Of a stretch of 64,000 nucleotides of DNA, positions 8,133 through 17,777 are shown piece by piece. A model generated the notes under the pieces. The model saw nothing but the letters and a program-made list of their open reading frames with translations, did no database searches and was not told where the DNA came from. The translations under genes were made by a program, and so were the position numbers. Every line of letters starts with the position of its first letter. The stretch's first letter is position 1. Origin of the DNA: an uncultured Eubacteriales bacterium (GTDB lineage Bacteria; Bacillota; Clostridia; Oscillospirales; CAG-272); contig CAKRZE010000009.1 of the NCBI GenBank assembly GCA_934432725.1, positions 37,159 through 101,158 of the forward strand, in the 5' to 3' direction.

Positions 8133-10097
8133 TCATTGAAGCGAACCCAGCGGCTTGATTTCCGTTCCGCGGTAGTAGAAGCCGATGATTTCATCATACG
8201 TGTAACCCATTACCGCCAGATCGTAATATCCCCACTGACTGCTTCCGGCTCCGTGTCCCCATCCGGCTCCGTCAAAGACAAAGCTTCCTGCGGTGCCTTC
8301 CAGCGTCACATCCTCGGTCGAAACAATCACCGGCAGCTTGGAAAAGTCCAGAAGTCCGGATTTTTCCGTCAGAGGCAGTTTGGTCCCCGCTTCGGTCCTG
8401 CGATACGTATCAAATTTGAATACACCGCTTTCCGTCTGCACCCAAAGCGCAGAGGAGGCATCCAGCTGCTTCTTCCCTTCCGGGGTCATTGCAAAAAGCC
8501 CGGCATCGGAAAGCGCGGTCACACTGCCGGATTCCGCCTGCATGGAAATCAGCCGGGGCACCTTGTCGCCCTGTCCCTGATCCGCATCGGATGCGGGATA
8601 TCCCTGAAGAGAATACACAATCCTCTGAACCGTTTCTCCTGCTTTTCCCACAACAAAATTCGCGCTGTCCAGTCCGAATACGGTACGGATCTTATCGGTA
8701 TTGCGCACCACGACCGTATTCCCGTTCGTATCGGTCACGGTAACCTGCTTGACGTAAGCGGAGCCTTCGGAATACTGATCGACCGTCACGGAGACAACAT
8801 CACCGGTCAGCCCGGTATAGCCCCTGTCCCGCAGTCTTTTTGCCAGCGCAGCGGGAGTGTATTCCTTTTTCCATACAGCATGGCTTCTTGTCGGGTCCTG
8901 CTTTTCCCACGGTGTCACCAACGCACCGAGATACGGATAGGAGGCGCCGCCCCAGACATCCGCAACATTGCTCCGGCTCCCGCCGTGCGAGGAACTGTAA
9001 AAGGTCTTTGCCACCGTCCCCTGATAGGTATTGATCAGCCCTGCGGTCGATGTCACCGCAAGAATGACATTTTCATTCACCCGGTTGATTCCGTGATAAA
9101 CCTGACAGTTTGTTCCGTTATCCACATCGAACAGATACGATTTGTAATAATCCAGATAGGAGATAACAAACGTCCGGGCATCTACGGCAAATGCCCTCAG
9201 AGCCTCCTGCGGCCAGCTCGGGCTGACCTCATACGGAATGACTCCCATGATATAGTTTTCAATCGGCACATAGTTGACGACCTCAACCTTATCCTCCCAT
9301 CTTCTCAGGCGGAAGAATCCGTCAAAGCGGAAGTTGCCGAAGGTGGTATATGCGGTATCTCCGCCTTCCTGCAGCGGCGCCGCAGCAAAGTACGGATATG
9401 CCCCCGCAGCGTCATATTCCATCAGAATCCTGCCGCTTACGGTTTCCACCGCAGTCAGACCCGTTGCGGAGGGACCGACAACGGTCGATGCCGGATACTG
9501 CTCCTGACAGCGGGACAGAGCGGCAAGCGCCTCCTCCTCCGTTGCAAAGGAGCCCATACGAAGTGCATACTTCCCGCCGCTCACCGCCGGAAAGGCATAT
9601 TCCCCCTCCGCCAGCGAAGCGCTGACATCGGCAAGCGTTTCAAACACTCCGGCATCCTCCGACAGAGTCAGCTGCACATGATATGCTCCCACCAGCACAT
9701 CCGAGGATGCTTTGATGTATGTACCGCCGAGCTTTTTCATATTGGCATCGCAGAGCACGGAAACTGCGGCATCGGATACCCGGAACAGAGGGACGAAGGT
9801 CCTGTCCTCTCCGACCGTTCCGAACTGAAAACCGTAATCCGCCTTCAGCGCAGCACTTTGCGCGGCGCCTGTTCCAAAGGAAAGTCCGACCCGTATCGTC
9901 ATATCCGATGCCTTGGACGCTTCGGCTGTCGGAACGACCGGCTCAGCCGCCTTCTTATGCAGCGCAAAGTAGAGCGCCATGTAAACCGAGCCGAGCACCG
10001 TCATCACAACGATCACCCATATCACGGCACGCATCAGAAAGCGTTTGATATCCCTTGTTTTTCTGGTTTTTCTCTTCTCAGGCAATGGTATATTCAC
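8133..10097 (-). CDS. SpoIID/LytB domain protein
   Basis: This 654-residue protein has one N-terminal membrane segment (about residues 22-45) after a basic start, so most of it lies outside the membrane. The SpoIID/LytB region is clear in the second half: IPYEVSPSWPQEALRAF carries the conserved glutamate, followed by YSSSHGGSR, and the ending WGHGAGSSQWG is typical. SpoIID is a peptidoglycan lytic transglycosylase used in forespore engulfment. Upstream of it, YALRMGSFATEEEALAAL resembles a SPOR peptidoglycan-binding repeat. The protein is about twice the length of classical SpoIID, so it may be a paralogue. It overlaps its upstream partner by 20 bases and is likely co-translated with it. Confidence 0.85.
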   Translation of the reverse strand: MNIPLPEKRKTRKTRDIKRFLMRAVIWVIVVMTVLGSVYMALYFALHKKAAEPVVPTAEASKASDMTIRVGLSFGTGAAQSAALKADYGFQFGTVGEDRTFVPLFRVSDAAVSVLCDANMKKLGGTYIKASSDVLVGAYHVQLTLSEDAGVFETLADVSASLAEGEYAFPAVSGGKYALRMGSFATEEEALAALSRCQEQYPASTVVGPSATGLTAVETVSGRILMEYDAAGAYPYFAAAPLQEGGDTAYTTFGNFRFDGFFRLRRWEDKVEVVNYVPIENYIMGVIPYEVSPSWPQEALRAFAVDARTFVISYLDYYKSYLFDVDNGTNCQVYHGINRVNENVILAVTSTAGLINTYQGTVAKTFYSSSHGGSRSNVADVWGGASYPYLGALVTPWEKQDPTRSHAVWKKEYTPAALAKRLRDRGYTGLTGDVVSVTVDQYSEGSAYVKQVTVTDTNGNTVVVRNTDKIRTVFGLDSANFVVGKAGETVQRIVYSLQGYPASDADQGQGDKVPRLISMQAESGSVTALSDAGLFAMTPEGKKQLDASSALWVQTESGVFKFDTYRRTEAGTKLPLTEKSGLLDFSKLPVIVSTEDVTLEGTAGSFVFDGAGWGHGAGSSQWGYYDLAVMGYTYDEIIGFYYRGTEIKPLGSLQ

Positions 10098-10563
10098 CCC
10101 TGATCATTATATACACATATTCGCTTGTCACCTCAAAGCCGCGTCCGTCTGCTCTGGGGATCACGATATAGTGGTTGCACGGGAAGCCCTCTCCGTTCAG
10201 AACACGGTTTGCCCCCGTCACATCGTTCAGTCCGACGCCGTTTGACACGTTGCCCTGATCCGTAATAATCACGCTGACCTCTCCGCAGGTCATGATCAGT
10301 TCGCAGGACGACTTTGCCATCAGCTTCTGCCCTTTTTCCAGATACACTACGGTATATCCGGTGCTTGCGGCAGGAAGCTGCGGCTGCTCATTCACTGCCT
10401 TCAAAACTTCATCCACGATCTCCTTCTTCAGCGTTGTCCTTGCATAGCTGAGGGTGATCAGCGGATCATTCTCCGTATTGTATACGCTGTCCGCCGATAT
10501 GAGAAGCGTCATTGCGACAAGCAGCAATGCAAAACAGGATATCATCTTTTTCAAACGATTCAT
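10078..10563 (-). CDS. Secreted protein of unknown function, partner of the SpoIID gene
   Basis: This 161-residue protein begins with a typical export signal (MNRLKKMISCFALLLVAM). The rest is a soluble domain with VVYLEKGQKLMAKSSCE and a C-terminal VYIMIRGEYTIA; I recognise no family. The ATG at 10563 was chosen because GGGAGGAA lies nine bases upstream; an earlier in-frame ATG (10581) overlaps that site. It is the first gene of a two-gene unit with the SpoIID-type gene, so a role in the same cell-wall or sporulation process is inferred from context only. Confidence 0.7.
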   Translation of the reverse strand: MNRLKKMISCFALLLVAMTLLISADSVYNTENDPLITLSYARTTLKKEIVDEVLKAVNEQPQLPAASTGYTVVYLEKGQKLMAKSSCELIMTCGEVSVIITDQGNVSNGVGLNDVTGANRVLNGEGFPCNHYIVIPRADGRGFEVTSEYVYIMIRGEYTIA

Positions 10564-10594
10564 CGTGCAGATTCCTCCCAAAGGTATTTTCTAT

Positions 10595-10623
10595 ATCATA
10601 CCATATTTATTCGTCAAATTCAA
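10595..10623 (-). promoter_or_regulatory. Promoter of the secreted protein-SpoIID unit
   Basis: On the minus strand TTGAAT, 17 bases, TATGAT. It lies 31 bases before the chosen start codon and fits a housekeeping sigma factor rather than a sporulation sigma. Confidence 0.6.
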
Positions 10624-10673
10624 TCAAAAATCGCATTTTTTACACTTATAACAAATTTCCAGCCGTTTTTTTG

Positions 10674-12875
10674 TCACATTGGCAATCCGGCAGCCGGAAT
10701 TTTGCTCTTGCGGTAGCGTTTTCCGTCCACGCTTCCGTCATCGCGGTACAGCTCTGCACGAAGCAGCTTCTGCTTCGGCTTAAGCGCAAACACCGCATTG
10801 CCCTGTGATGTGCGCGTGCTCATCACGGGAATCAGAGAAGAAGATACAATCAGCGCTCTTCCGGCGTCCGATACCATCAGGATATCCATCGGTTCCGTCT
10901 CGTAAAACGCCCCGACCGGTCTGCTCGCGGCGGAATATGCACCGGACAGCTTTCTGCGGTTTCCCTTGGTCTCATATGCCCTGACCGGCACACGGACGCC
11001 CTTGCCGTTTTCGAACAAAAACACCATCTGTTCGTTTTCCCGGTATTCCTTCAGACAAACCATGGTCAGGACCCGTTCGTTTTCGTCAAAGCCGAGCCGT
11101 GCGGGCACATAATCTCCGAGCGCGGCAGCCTTGGTGGTATCAAAATCCGCGACCTTTGCCTTGTATGCCTGTGCCTGATCCGAGAAAAAGATCAGCTCAT
11201 CCGTATTTTCCGCATCGCACATCAGAAGGATTTCGTCCCCCTCCTTCAGCTTCTGCTCGTCATTGCCGCGCAGGGACAAAAGCGTAATCTTTTTGAAATA
11301 CCCTTCCCTTGTCAGAACCAGACGGCAGTTATAATTCTCCGTATGGTTCTCCTCACGGTATACCTCAACCTCCTCCGCCGGGATCAGCTGCGTCTGGCGC
11401 GGCTTTCCGTATTTATTGCGGATCTCCTTCAGCTGGCGCCCGATCAGGTTTTTCAGCCGCAGCTCGCTTCCGACCGTCTGCTTCAGGTCATCGATCTCCT
11501 CCTGCAATGCGTTGATCTCGTTGACGCGGTTTATGATATATTCCCGGTTCAGATTGCGCAGCCGTATCTCCGCGATGAATTCCGCCTGCACCTGATCCAG
11601 ATCAAAGCCGCTCATCAGGTTTGGCACCACATCCTTTTCACGTGCCGTTTCGCGGATGATTTTGATCGCCTTGTCGATATCAAGCAGAATTCTCCCCAGA
11701 CCGCGCAGCAGGTGAAGCTTTTCTTCTTTTTTCCGAAGCTCAAAGGTCAATTCCCTCCGCAGGCATCCCACCCGGAAGCGAATCCACTCCAGAAGAATTC
11801 CGGACACACCGAGCTGCTGCGGCGTCTTATCGATCAGAACATTGAAATTGCAGGCAAACGTATCCTCCAGAGGCGTCAGCTTAAACAGCTTTGTCATCAG
11901 CTTATCCGGATCGACACCCCGATGCAGATCAATCGTCAGCTTGAAGCCGCTCAGCCCGATCTCATCCCGGAAATCCGAAATCTCCTTCAGCTTCCCATCC
12001 TTGACCAGCTGAGAAATCGACTTGATGATCGCTTCAATGGTCGTAGAATACGGAATTTGCAGAATATCGATGCAGTTCTGCTTCTTATCATAGGTATAAC
12101 GGGAGCGGAGCCGGACGCTGCCGCGTCCCGTTTCATACAGATTCTTCATCTCCGCACGGTCGTAGATCAGGCTTCCGCCGCCGGAAAAATCAGGAGCCCT
12201 GATAATATCCAGCATGCGGTCCGTCCCGGTCTGCGGGTTTTTCAGAAGCTGAATGGTTCCGTCGCAGATCTCAGCCAGATTAAAGGAGCAGATAGATGAA
12301 GTCATACCGACCGCAACGCCGATATTCGGATTGACCAGAATATTCGGAAAGGATGTCGGCAAAAGAGACGGCTCCTGCATGGTGTTGTCATAGTTCGGAA
12401 CGAAGTCAACCGCATCCCGGTCGATCCCCCCGAAGATCTCCTCGCAGAGCTTGTCCAGCTTTGCCTCCGTATACCGGGAGGCGGCATACGCCATATCCGT
12501 GCTGTAATGCTTTCCGAAGCTCCCCTTGGAATCCACAAGCGGATGAAGCAGCGTCTCGTTTCCCTTGGTCAGACGCACCAGCGTTTCGTAAATCGCGGCG
12601 TCTCCGTGCGGGTTCAGGCGCATGGTCTGTCCGACGATGTTTGCACTCTTGGTGCGCTGTCCCTTCATCAGGTTCATGGTATACATGGTATACAGCAGCT
12701 TCCGGTGTGCGGGCTTGAAGCCGTCAATCTCCGGAATTGCCCGGGAAATGATGACACTCATCGCATAAGGCATAAAATTTGTCTCGATCGTATCCGTAAT
12801 CGGCTGATCCAGTATCGCCGCGTGCTCACCCGAATAATTCCGATCCGCCTGCGGTTCCCGTCTGTTTCTTGGCAT
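10674..12875 (-). CDS. parC: DNA topoisomerase IV-type subunit A
   Basis: This subunit of 733 residues cuts and reseals DNA. The breakage domain shows MSVIISRAIPEIDGFKPAHR near residue 40, and the active tyrosine lies in AASRYTEAKL near residue 133. The C-terminal part forms the DNA-wrapping repeats. It is shorter than a typical GyrA and shows no GyrA-box glutamine-arginine-glycine motif, which favours ParC. The ParE/GyrB partner, often adjacent in Firmicutes, is not next to it. The ATG is set by a ribosome binding site interrupted by a hairpin. Confidence 0.88.
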   Translation of the reverse strand: MPRNRREPQADRNYSGEHAAILDQPITDTIETNFMPYAMSVIISRAIPEIDGFKPAHRKLLYTMYTMNLMKGQRTKSANIVGQTMRLNPHGDAAIYETLVRLTKGNETLLHPLVDSKGSFGKHYSTDMAYAASRYTEAKLDKLCEEIFGGIDRDAVDFVPNYDNTMQEPSLLPTSFPNILVNPNIGVAVGMTSSICSFNLAEICDGTIQLLKNPQTGTDRMLDIIRAPDFSGGGSLIYDRAEMKNLYETGRGSVRLRSRYTYDKKQNCIDILQIPYSTTIEAIIKSISQLVKDGKLKEISDFRDEIGLSGFKLTIDLHRGVDPDKLMTKLFKLTPLEDTFACNFNVLIDKTPQQLGVSGILLEWIRFRVGCLRRELTFELRKKEEKLHLLRGLGRILLDIDKAIKIIRETAREKDVVPNLMSGFDLDQVQAEFIAEIRLRNLNREYIINRVNEINALQEEIDDLKQTVGSELRLKNLIGRQLKEIRNKYGKPRQTQLIPAEEVEVYREENHTENYNCRLVLTREGYFKKITLLSLRGNDEQKLKEGDEILLMCDAENTDELIFFSDQAQAYKAKVADFDTTKAAALGDYVPARLGFDENERVLTMVCLKEYRENEQMVFLFENGKGVRVPVRAYETKGNRRKLSGAYSAASRPVGAFYETEPMDILMVSDAGRALIVSSSLIPVMSTRTSQGNAVFALKPKQKLLRAELYRDDGSVDGKRYRKSKIPAAGLPM

Positions 12876-12915
12876 ATGGCATCATCTTCCCTTGGAACGC
12901 AAGGGAATCCTTTCC
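12876..12915 (-). promoter_or_regulatory. Split ribosome binding site with hairpin, topoisomerase gene
   Basis: On the minus strand GGAAAGGA is followed directly by a perfect 8-bp hairpin, TTCCCTTG-CGTTC-CAAGGGAA (12887-12907), and then GATGATGCCAT before the ATG at 12875. The second half of the extended Shine-Dalgarno sequence (GATGAT, weaker than GGTGAT) lies five bases from the start. AAGGGA in the 3' arm is a possible ordinary site. Confidence 0.55.
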
Positions 12916-13278
12916 TTAAAATTCAATCCGAAGCTCAGCGGCGCAGCATTCCCTTCCGGAACTCCGCTCCCGCGCGGCAGACGCCTCCCGTCCGGCAGTA
13001 ACCGAGCCCTCTGCGTGCACCTGAAAACCGAGGAATTCCGTCTCCGCAGTATCCGGAAAATCCGCCGAAATCTCCCCCGCGCAAACAGCCGTGCAGACAG
13101 CAAAGCCTTTGCCGCCATCGCCGCCTCAGCTCCGCATGCATCAGGCAAGGTCTCACGTCCGGCATGCGCCGAGCCTTATTCTTCAAAGCCCTGCGGGCAG
13201 GACCGGTCCCCTGCCTGCATCGCGTCTCCCCGGCACGCTTTGCCGCCGAAGCCAACGGAAGGGAGGGCGCCTCCCGCA
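12916..13278. other. Gap between the topoisomerase and sua5 genes
   Basis: About 360 bases with no recognisable protein on either strand, no tRNA and no clear terminator. Open frames here are GC-driven and lack family resemblance. Confidence 0.4.
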
Positions 13279-14307
13279 TCAGAGCTGCCTGACCGTGTAC
13301 CCGGACGCCTTAATCAGCCGGTTGAATACCGCCAGTCCGATTCCGCTCCGGTCCGGCATTCTGGCATAAATCACTTCCACGCCGCTGCCGTCAAAGCGGC
13401 GCAGACATTCAAACAGCCGCCTTGCATGCTCTTCGCCGTCTGTCCTTGCACCGATCGACTGCACCTGCGAAAAGCCGGAAAGCCTGTCCATATCCTCATC
13501 AAAGCAGAGAACGCCGCACGCCTCTCCCGATTCCCGTTTCTCCGTCACATACCGGTAAAATGCCTCGTCCGCCCCGTCCAGTATCACAAGCGGGGCATCC
13601 GGCGCATAGTGCCGGTACATCATCCCCGGAGCAAGCGGTCTGGTTCCCTCCCGAAGCTTTTCGGTGACACAGCGGTCCACATAGATATCCGGAGATATTT
13701 CCCGCAGCATTTCCAAAGTAATTCCGCCCGGGCGGAGCAGGGATATCTTCCCATCATCAATCTTTACAATCGTGGATTCCACTCCGACCGTGCAGGGTCC
13801 GCCGTCGATCAGAACATCCGCCCTGCCGTCCAGATCGCGCTCAATGTGGCAAAACTCCGTCGGGCTCGGCTTTCCGGACAGATTGGCGGACGGAGCCGCA
13901 ATCGGAACCCCGGACAGCCGGATCAGCTCATGCGCCACCGGATTGGAAGGAATCCTGATCCCGACCGTCTCCAGTCCGCCCGTCACGGTGTACGGAATGC
14001 AGTCCCGCTTCGGCAGGATCATCGTCAGAGGTCCGGGGCAAAACGCATCGGCAAGACGCCGGAACAGCTCGTTTGTCCTGCAATACCGCTCCGCCTCCGA
14101 AGCATCGGCAAGATGTACGATCAGCGGATTGTCGCTCGGTCTTCCCTTTGCCGCATATATTTTCTTTGCCGCATTTTCATCCAAAGCATCCGCGCCCAGC
14201 CCGTACACAGTTTCGGTCGGAAACGCGACAAGCCCGCCTCTCCGTATGACCTCCGCTGCCTGCGCAAGGCTTTCGGCATCCGGATGCCTGATTTTTATTG
14301 TATTCAT
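13279..14307 (-). CDS. tsaC: Threonylcarbamoyl-AMP synthase, Sua5 type
   Basis: This 342-residue enzyme makes threonylcarbamoyl-AMP for the t6A base at position 37 of ANN-reading tRNAs. The YrdC domain fills the first 200 residues, with GGLVAFPTETVYGLG, AAKGRPSDNPLIVH and IAAPSANLSGKPSPT. The second half is the Sua5 domain, which short TsaC proteins lack. The ATG at 14307 gives the family N-terminus (MNTIKIRHPD); longer forms would run through the structured leader. The leader is one of the clearest split ribosome binding sites in the window. Confidence 0.94.
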   Translation of the reverse strand: MNTIKIRHPDAESLAQAAEVIRRGGLVAFPTETVYGLGADALDENAAKKIYAAKGRPSDNPLIVHLADASEAERYCRTNELFRRLADAFCPGPLTMILPKRDCIPYTVTGGLETVGIRIPSNPVAHELIRLSGVPIAAPSANLSGKPSPTEFCHIERDLDGRADVLIDGGPCTVGVESTIVKIDDGKISLLRPGGITLEMLREISPDIYVDRCVTEKLREGTRPLAPGMMYRHYAPDAPLVILDGADEAFYRYVTEKRESGEACGVLCFDEDMDRLSGFSQVQSIGARTDGEEHARRLFECLRRFDGSGVEVIYARMPDRSGIGLAVFNRLIKASGYTVRQL

Positions 14308-14349
14308 TGATTCATCACAGCTTTCGTCCGAGCGAAAGCATCCTTTCTC
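14308..14349 (-). promoter_or_regulatory. Split ribosome binding site with hairpin, sua5 gene
   Basis: On the minus strand AGAAAGGA (14348-14341), then a 7-bp hairpin GCTTTCG-CTCGGA-CGAAAGC (14320-14339), then TGTGATGAATCA before the ATG. GTGAT matches the second half of the extended Shine-Dalgarno sequence, six bases from the start. The nearest strong SD half is 33 bases away if the hairpin is not folded. Confidence 0.65.
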
Positions 14350-14759
14350 TGCCTGCGGGTTCGGAAGCGGTGCCAAAGCCCGCCGCCTCCCGCAGGGAAG
14401 CACACATAAGCCCTCCCACACGGTTCCGTTTCCCATTCACCCCGGCACTCCGGCAGTGAAAAATCCAGCGCATCCGGTCTGCCGAAGAAGTCCGAACAGA
14501 AGAACGCAGGGGCGGCTGCCGCCCGGAACGCTCCTTTTTGGAGGAACCGCAACCGCGCCGCAGCTTCTCCCGGCGTCCCGGAAGCACATTGCAAAAGCCA
14601 AAGCGCAACGCGGTCAGACCAACGCAGACCGCCGCACCGCCCTTCGATATCCGGACATTCAGACAGCCGTCCGGCAGGCTCCCGGCAAAGCAGCCGTACA
14701 AAAGCCGCACAGAACCATACCCGCCCGGGCAGCCCATCAGAGAATGCCGCAGGAGAAAA
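14350..14759. other. Gap between the sua5 and prfA genes
   Basis: About 410 bases that I cannot assign. No tRNA, repeat module or convincing terminator was seen, and the long open frames on both strands look like composition effects. Confidence 0.4.
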
Positions 14760-15848
14760 TTATTTCTGCCCGCTTTCGCTCTCCTTCAGCTTTTCCGCCG
14801 TTTCCGCATTCATCAGAGCGGTGATAAGCTCCCCGATGTTTCCGTTCATGAAGGATTCCAGATCATAAGAGGTATACCCGATCCTGTGATCCGTGATACG
14901 TCTCTGGGGAAAATTGTAGGTTCTGATTTTCTCGCTTCTGTCCCCGGTTCCGACCTGTGCCCGCCGGGAAGCGGCAATTTTATCGGTCTGCTCTCGCCTT
15001 TGAATATCGTACAGGCGGGTCCGCAGCATTTTCATGGCTTTGTCCCGGTTTTTGAACTGACTGCGCTCCTCCTGACACTCCACCACGATTCCGGTCGGCT
15101 TGTGGGTGATGCGGACTGCGGACTCCGTCTTGTTGATATGCTGTCCGCCCGCACCGGTGCTCTTGATCGTATCGATCTTCAGATCCTCCGGACGGATAGA
15201 AACCTCAACCTCCTCAGCCTCCGGCAGAACGGCAACCGTCACCGTCGATGTCTGAATCCTGCCCTGTGCCTCCGTGACCGGAACACGCTGCACCCGGTGC
15301 ACGCCGCTCTCAAATTTCAGATGCGAATAAACGTTTTCGCCGGTAATCCGGAACGTCACCTCGCGAAAGCCGCCCAGCTTGGTCTCGTTCTCATCCAAAA
15401 GCTCCGTCCGAAAGCCCTCGGACGATGCATACATGTTATACATCCGATAGAGGTCATACGCAAAAAGCGCAGCCTCTTCTCCCCCTGCCGCCGCGCGGAT
15501 TTCCACCATGACATCCCTTGCGTCATCCGGATCCTGCGGCAAAAGAAGCCTGCGAAGCTGCTCCTCCAGCCGGCAGACCGCAAGCTTTCCCTGTTTTATT
15601 TCCTCTGCGGCAAGCATCCGCAGCTCAGGATCCTCCGTCTCCCGCAGAAGCGCCTCCGCCTCCTCCAGCCCGCTCTGCGCCCGGCGGCAGGCGCGATAGG
15701 CTTCAATCACCGGCGTCAGCCTTTTATGCTCCGAAAGGAGCTGTGCCATTCTGCCGGGAGAGGCGCCGGTTTCCGGCTGCGCAAGCTCCGTTTCAATCGC
15801 CTCATAGCGATTTTCCGCCTCGCGCAGCCGATCAAACATTCCCGGCAT
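14760..15848 (-). CDS. prfA: Peptide chain release factor 1
   Basis: This 362-residue protein ends translation at UAA and UAG. The hydrolysis motif GAGGQHINKTES is near residue 228, and the segment TSTVTVAVLP and surrounding acidic stretch are those of RF1 rather than RF2. Start at 15848 (MPGMFDRL); a start three codons later at MFDRL is equally possible, since neither has a strong ribosome binding site. It begins five bases after the aminopeptidase gene on the same strand, so the two are probably one transcript. The prmC methyltransferase gene that often follows is not here. Confidence 0.95.
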   Translation of the reverse strand: MPGMFDRLREAENRYEAIETELAQPETGASPGRMAQLLSEHKRLTPVIEAYRACRRAQSGLEEAEALLRETEDPELRMLAAEEIKQGKLAVCRLEEQLRRLLLPQDPDDARDVMVEIRAAAGGEEAALFAYDLYRMYNMYASSEGFRTELLDENETKLGGFREVTFRITGENVYSHLKFESGVHRVQRVPVTEAQGRIQTSTVTVAVLPEAEEVEVSIRPEDLKIDTIKSTGAGGQHINKTESAVRITHKPTGIVVECQEERSQFKNRDKAMKMLRTRLYDIQRREQTDKIAASRRAQVGTGDRSEKIRTYNFPQRRITDHRIGYTSYDLESFMNGNIGELITALMNAETAEKLKESESGQK

Positions 15849-15853
15849 ACGAA

Positions 15854-17245
15854 TCAGCTGTTGAAGGCACAGAATGCCTTATAGGTCATATACAGGTCGG
15901 TTTTTGCAATGATTTCATAGGGAGCATGCATGGAAATCACCGGAACACCGAGGTCCACGGTATCAATATTGTACTTTGCAATATACATGGCAACCGTTCC
16001 GCCGCCGCCCTGGTCCACCTTGCCAAGCTCACCGGACTGCCAGAGTACATGATTCTCCTCAAACAGTCTGCGCATTTCCGCAACATATTCGGCGCTTGCG
16101 TCATTGGTGCCGGACTTGCCTCTGGAGCCGGTATATTTCGTCAGGCAGACACCGCCGTTGAGATAGGAGCTGTTCATTTTTTCAAATACATCCGGGAAAT
16201 TCGGGTCAAACGCGGCGTTTACATCGGCAGACAGGCACTTGGAACGCATCCGGACGGCACGCGGGTTGGCGCCCTTTGCCAGAGCAATTTCATCAATCAG
16301 ATCCAAAAACAGCATGGTCTGCATGCCCGTGTTGCCCTCGGAGCCGATCTCTTCCTTATCCGCAAGGATCACCATAGCGGTTTTATCCGCATTTCCGGAA
16401 TCCAGAAGCGCCGTCAGCGCCGCATAGGAGCAAACTCTGTCATCGTGTCCATAGGAGCCGATCAGGCTGCGGTCAAGACCGACATCCCGCGCCTTGAACG
16501 CCGGAACGCAGGTCAGCTCGGCGCTCTGGAAGTCCTCCTCCACAATGCCGTATTTTTCGTGGAAAAGCCGCATCAGATTCAGCTTGATGCCGTTGTCCTT
16601 TGCATCGGCGGAATACGGGCGCGTCCCGAGCAGGATATTCAGCTGCTCGCCCTTGATCGCCTTGGCAAGCGTCTCCCCCATCTGATTGGCGGAAAGATGC
16701 GGCAGAAGATCGTTGATGTAGAATACGGGATCTGTCTCATCCTCGCCGATGGTCACCGCCACCGTCTCACCGTTCGTCTTGGATACCACGCCGTGCAGCG
16801 CAAGCGGGATTGCGGTCCACTGATACTTCTTGATCCCGCCGTAATAGTGCGTCTTAAAGAAGCCCATGCCGCTGTCCTCATACAGCGGATTCTGCTTCAG
16901 ATCAAGTCTCGGGCTGTCGATGTGCGCGGCGGAAATCGCAATGCCGAGCTCCTCCGGCTTTTCCGATCCGATCCGGAACAGGTACAGAGACTTTCCGCGG
17001 TTATTGAAATAGTATTTGCCGCCCTCGGCAAGCTTATCTCCGAAGTGATACGGACGGTACCCCTTCTCCTCTGCGGCGCAAACGGCATAGCATACAGCCT
17101 CGCGCTCCGTTTTGGAGGCATCCAGAAACCTCTTGTACTGCTCCGCATATGCATACGCTTCATCAATTTCGGAAGCGCTCATGTCCCTGAAGCCGTTTTT
17201 CCTTTTGTAATAAACAGATTCCTCCAGATTTTTCACTTCATCCAT
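15854..17245 (-). CDS. M18 family aminopeptidase
   Basis: This zinc aminopeptidase of 463 residues removes N-terminal (often acidic) residues from peptides in the cytoplasm. Metal-binding segments are visible in order: AAHIDSPRLDL, HDDRVCSYAAL, DKEEIGSEG and the C-terminal VISMHAPYE. The length matches the family. The ATG at 17245 has AAAGGAG nine bases upstream; longer in-frame starts would run into the repeat-containing gap. It precedes prfA by five bases. Confidence 0.92.
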   Translation of the reverse strand: MDEVKNLEESVYYKRKNGFRDMSASEIDEAYAYAEQYKRFLDASKTEREAVCYAVCAAEEKGYRPYHFGDKLAEGGKYYFNNRGKSLYLFRIGSEKPEELGIAISAAHIDSPRLDLKQNPLYEDSGMGFFKTHYYGGIKKYQWTAIPLALHGVVSKTNGETVAVTIGEDETDPVFYINDLLPHLSANQMGETLAKAIKGEQLNILLGTRPYSADAKDNGIKLNLMRLFHEKYGIVEEDFQSAELTCVPAFKARDVGLDRSLIGSYGHDDRVCSYAALTALLDSGNADKTAMVILADKEEIGSEGNTGMQTMLFLDLIDEIALAKGANPRAVRMRSKCLSADVNAAFDPNFPDVFEKMNSSYLNGGVCLTKYTGSRGKSGTNDASAEYVAEMRRLFEENHVLWQSGELGKVDQGGGGTVAMYIAKYNIDTVDLGVPVISMHAPYEIIAKTDLYMTYKAFCAFNS

Positions 17246-17448
17246 TTCCGTATTCTCCTTTACTGTTATGTATATCATTGCCGTCTGCAGGAAGCCCTCA
17301 GGGCTCCCGGAAAACAGCGGAATGTGCAATGTCGCGCCGTCCCGGACCGGAGACAGGCAAACGCAAAGGCATCCCCGGTGCCGGTCGGACCCGACTCCGT
17401 ATCTGCGCCCCTTTTTCGAACACCGTGCGGCAAGGAGCACGCGCGGAA

Positions 17449-17556
17449 AAGCGCCGCGCCGGGGCTGTCAAGCCCCAGAAAATCCTCGGCTGAGGATTTT
17501 CTGGGCGTATTATCCCACAAGTAAAAATGTGTGCTTCATGAACATTTTTACGCCGT
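17449..17556. repeat. Mosaic intergenic repeat, copy 1 (modules C and A)
   Basis: Module C contains a perfect 14-bp hairpin, CCCAGAAAATCCTC-GGCT-GAGGATTTTCTGGG (17474-17505), preceded by GCGCCGCGCCGGGGCTG. Module A follows, with the stem GTAAAAATGT/ACATTTTTAC (17521-17551). Both modules recur at 20.5-20.8 kb and module A at 54.45 kb, with paired base changes that keep the stems. The rest of the 17246-17777 gap shows no gene. Confidence 0.75.
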
Positions 17557-17777
17557 GCGGCAAACGCGCAAAACACTGCGCCGCACGCCGATTCCGGACG
17601 CCGGCAAGCCTGCACGCAGCAAAAAATGCACTTTGAGGCAACCGGCAAAGCATATCGGCAGCATTCTGTCGGAAAGCTCTCCGTCTGCCGGCTTGACCCA
17701 GATACGCCGTTTCCCTGCATATCACGGCATATTTTCCGAAGCCCTGCGATCCGCCGAAGCACAGTGCTGCCGCATCT

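Noticed and set aside
8067..10103. 678-codon open frame on the plus strand opposite the SpoIID-type gene
   Set aside because: It mirrors the real gene, has an odd amino acid mix, no family motif and no ribosome binding site; GC-rich codon use of the real gene keeps the opposite frame open.
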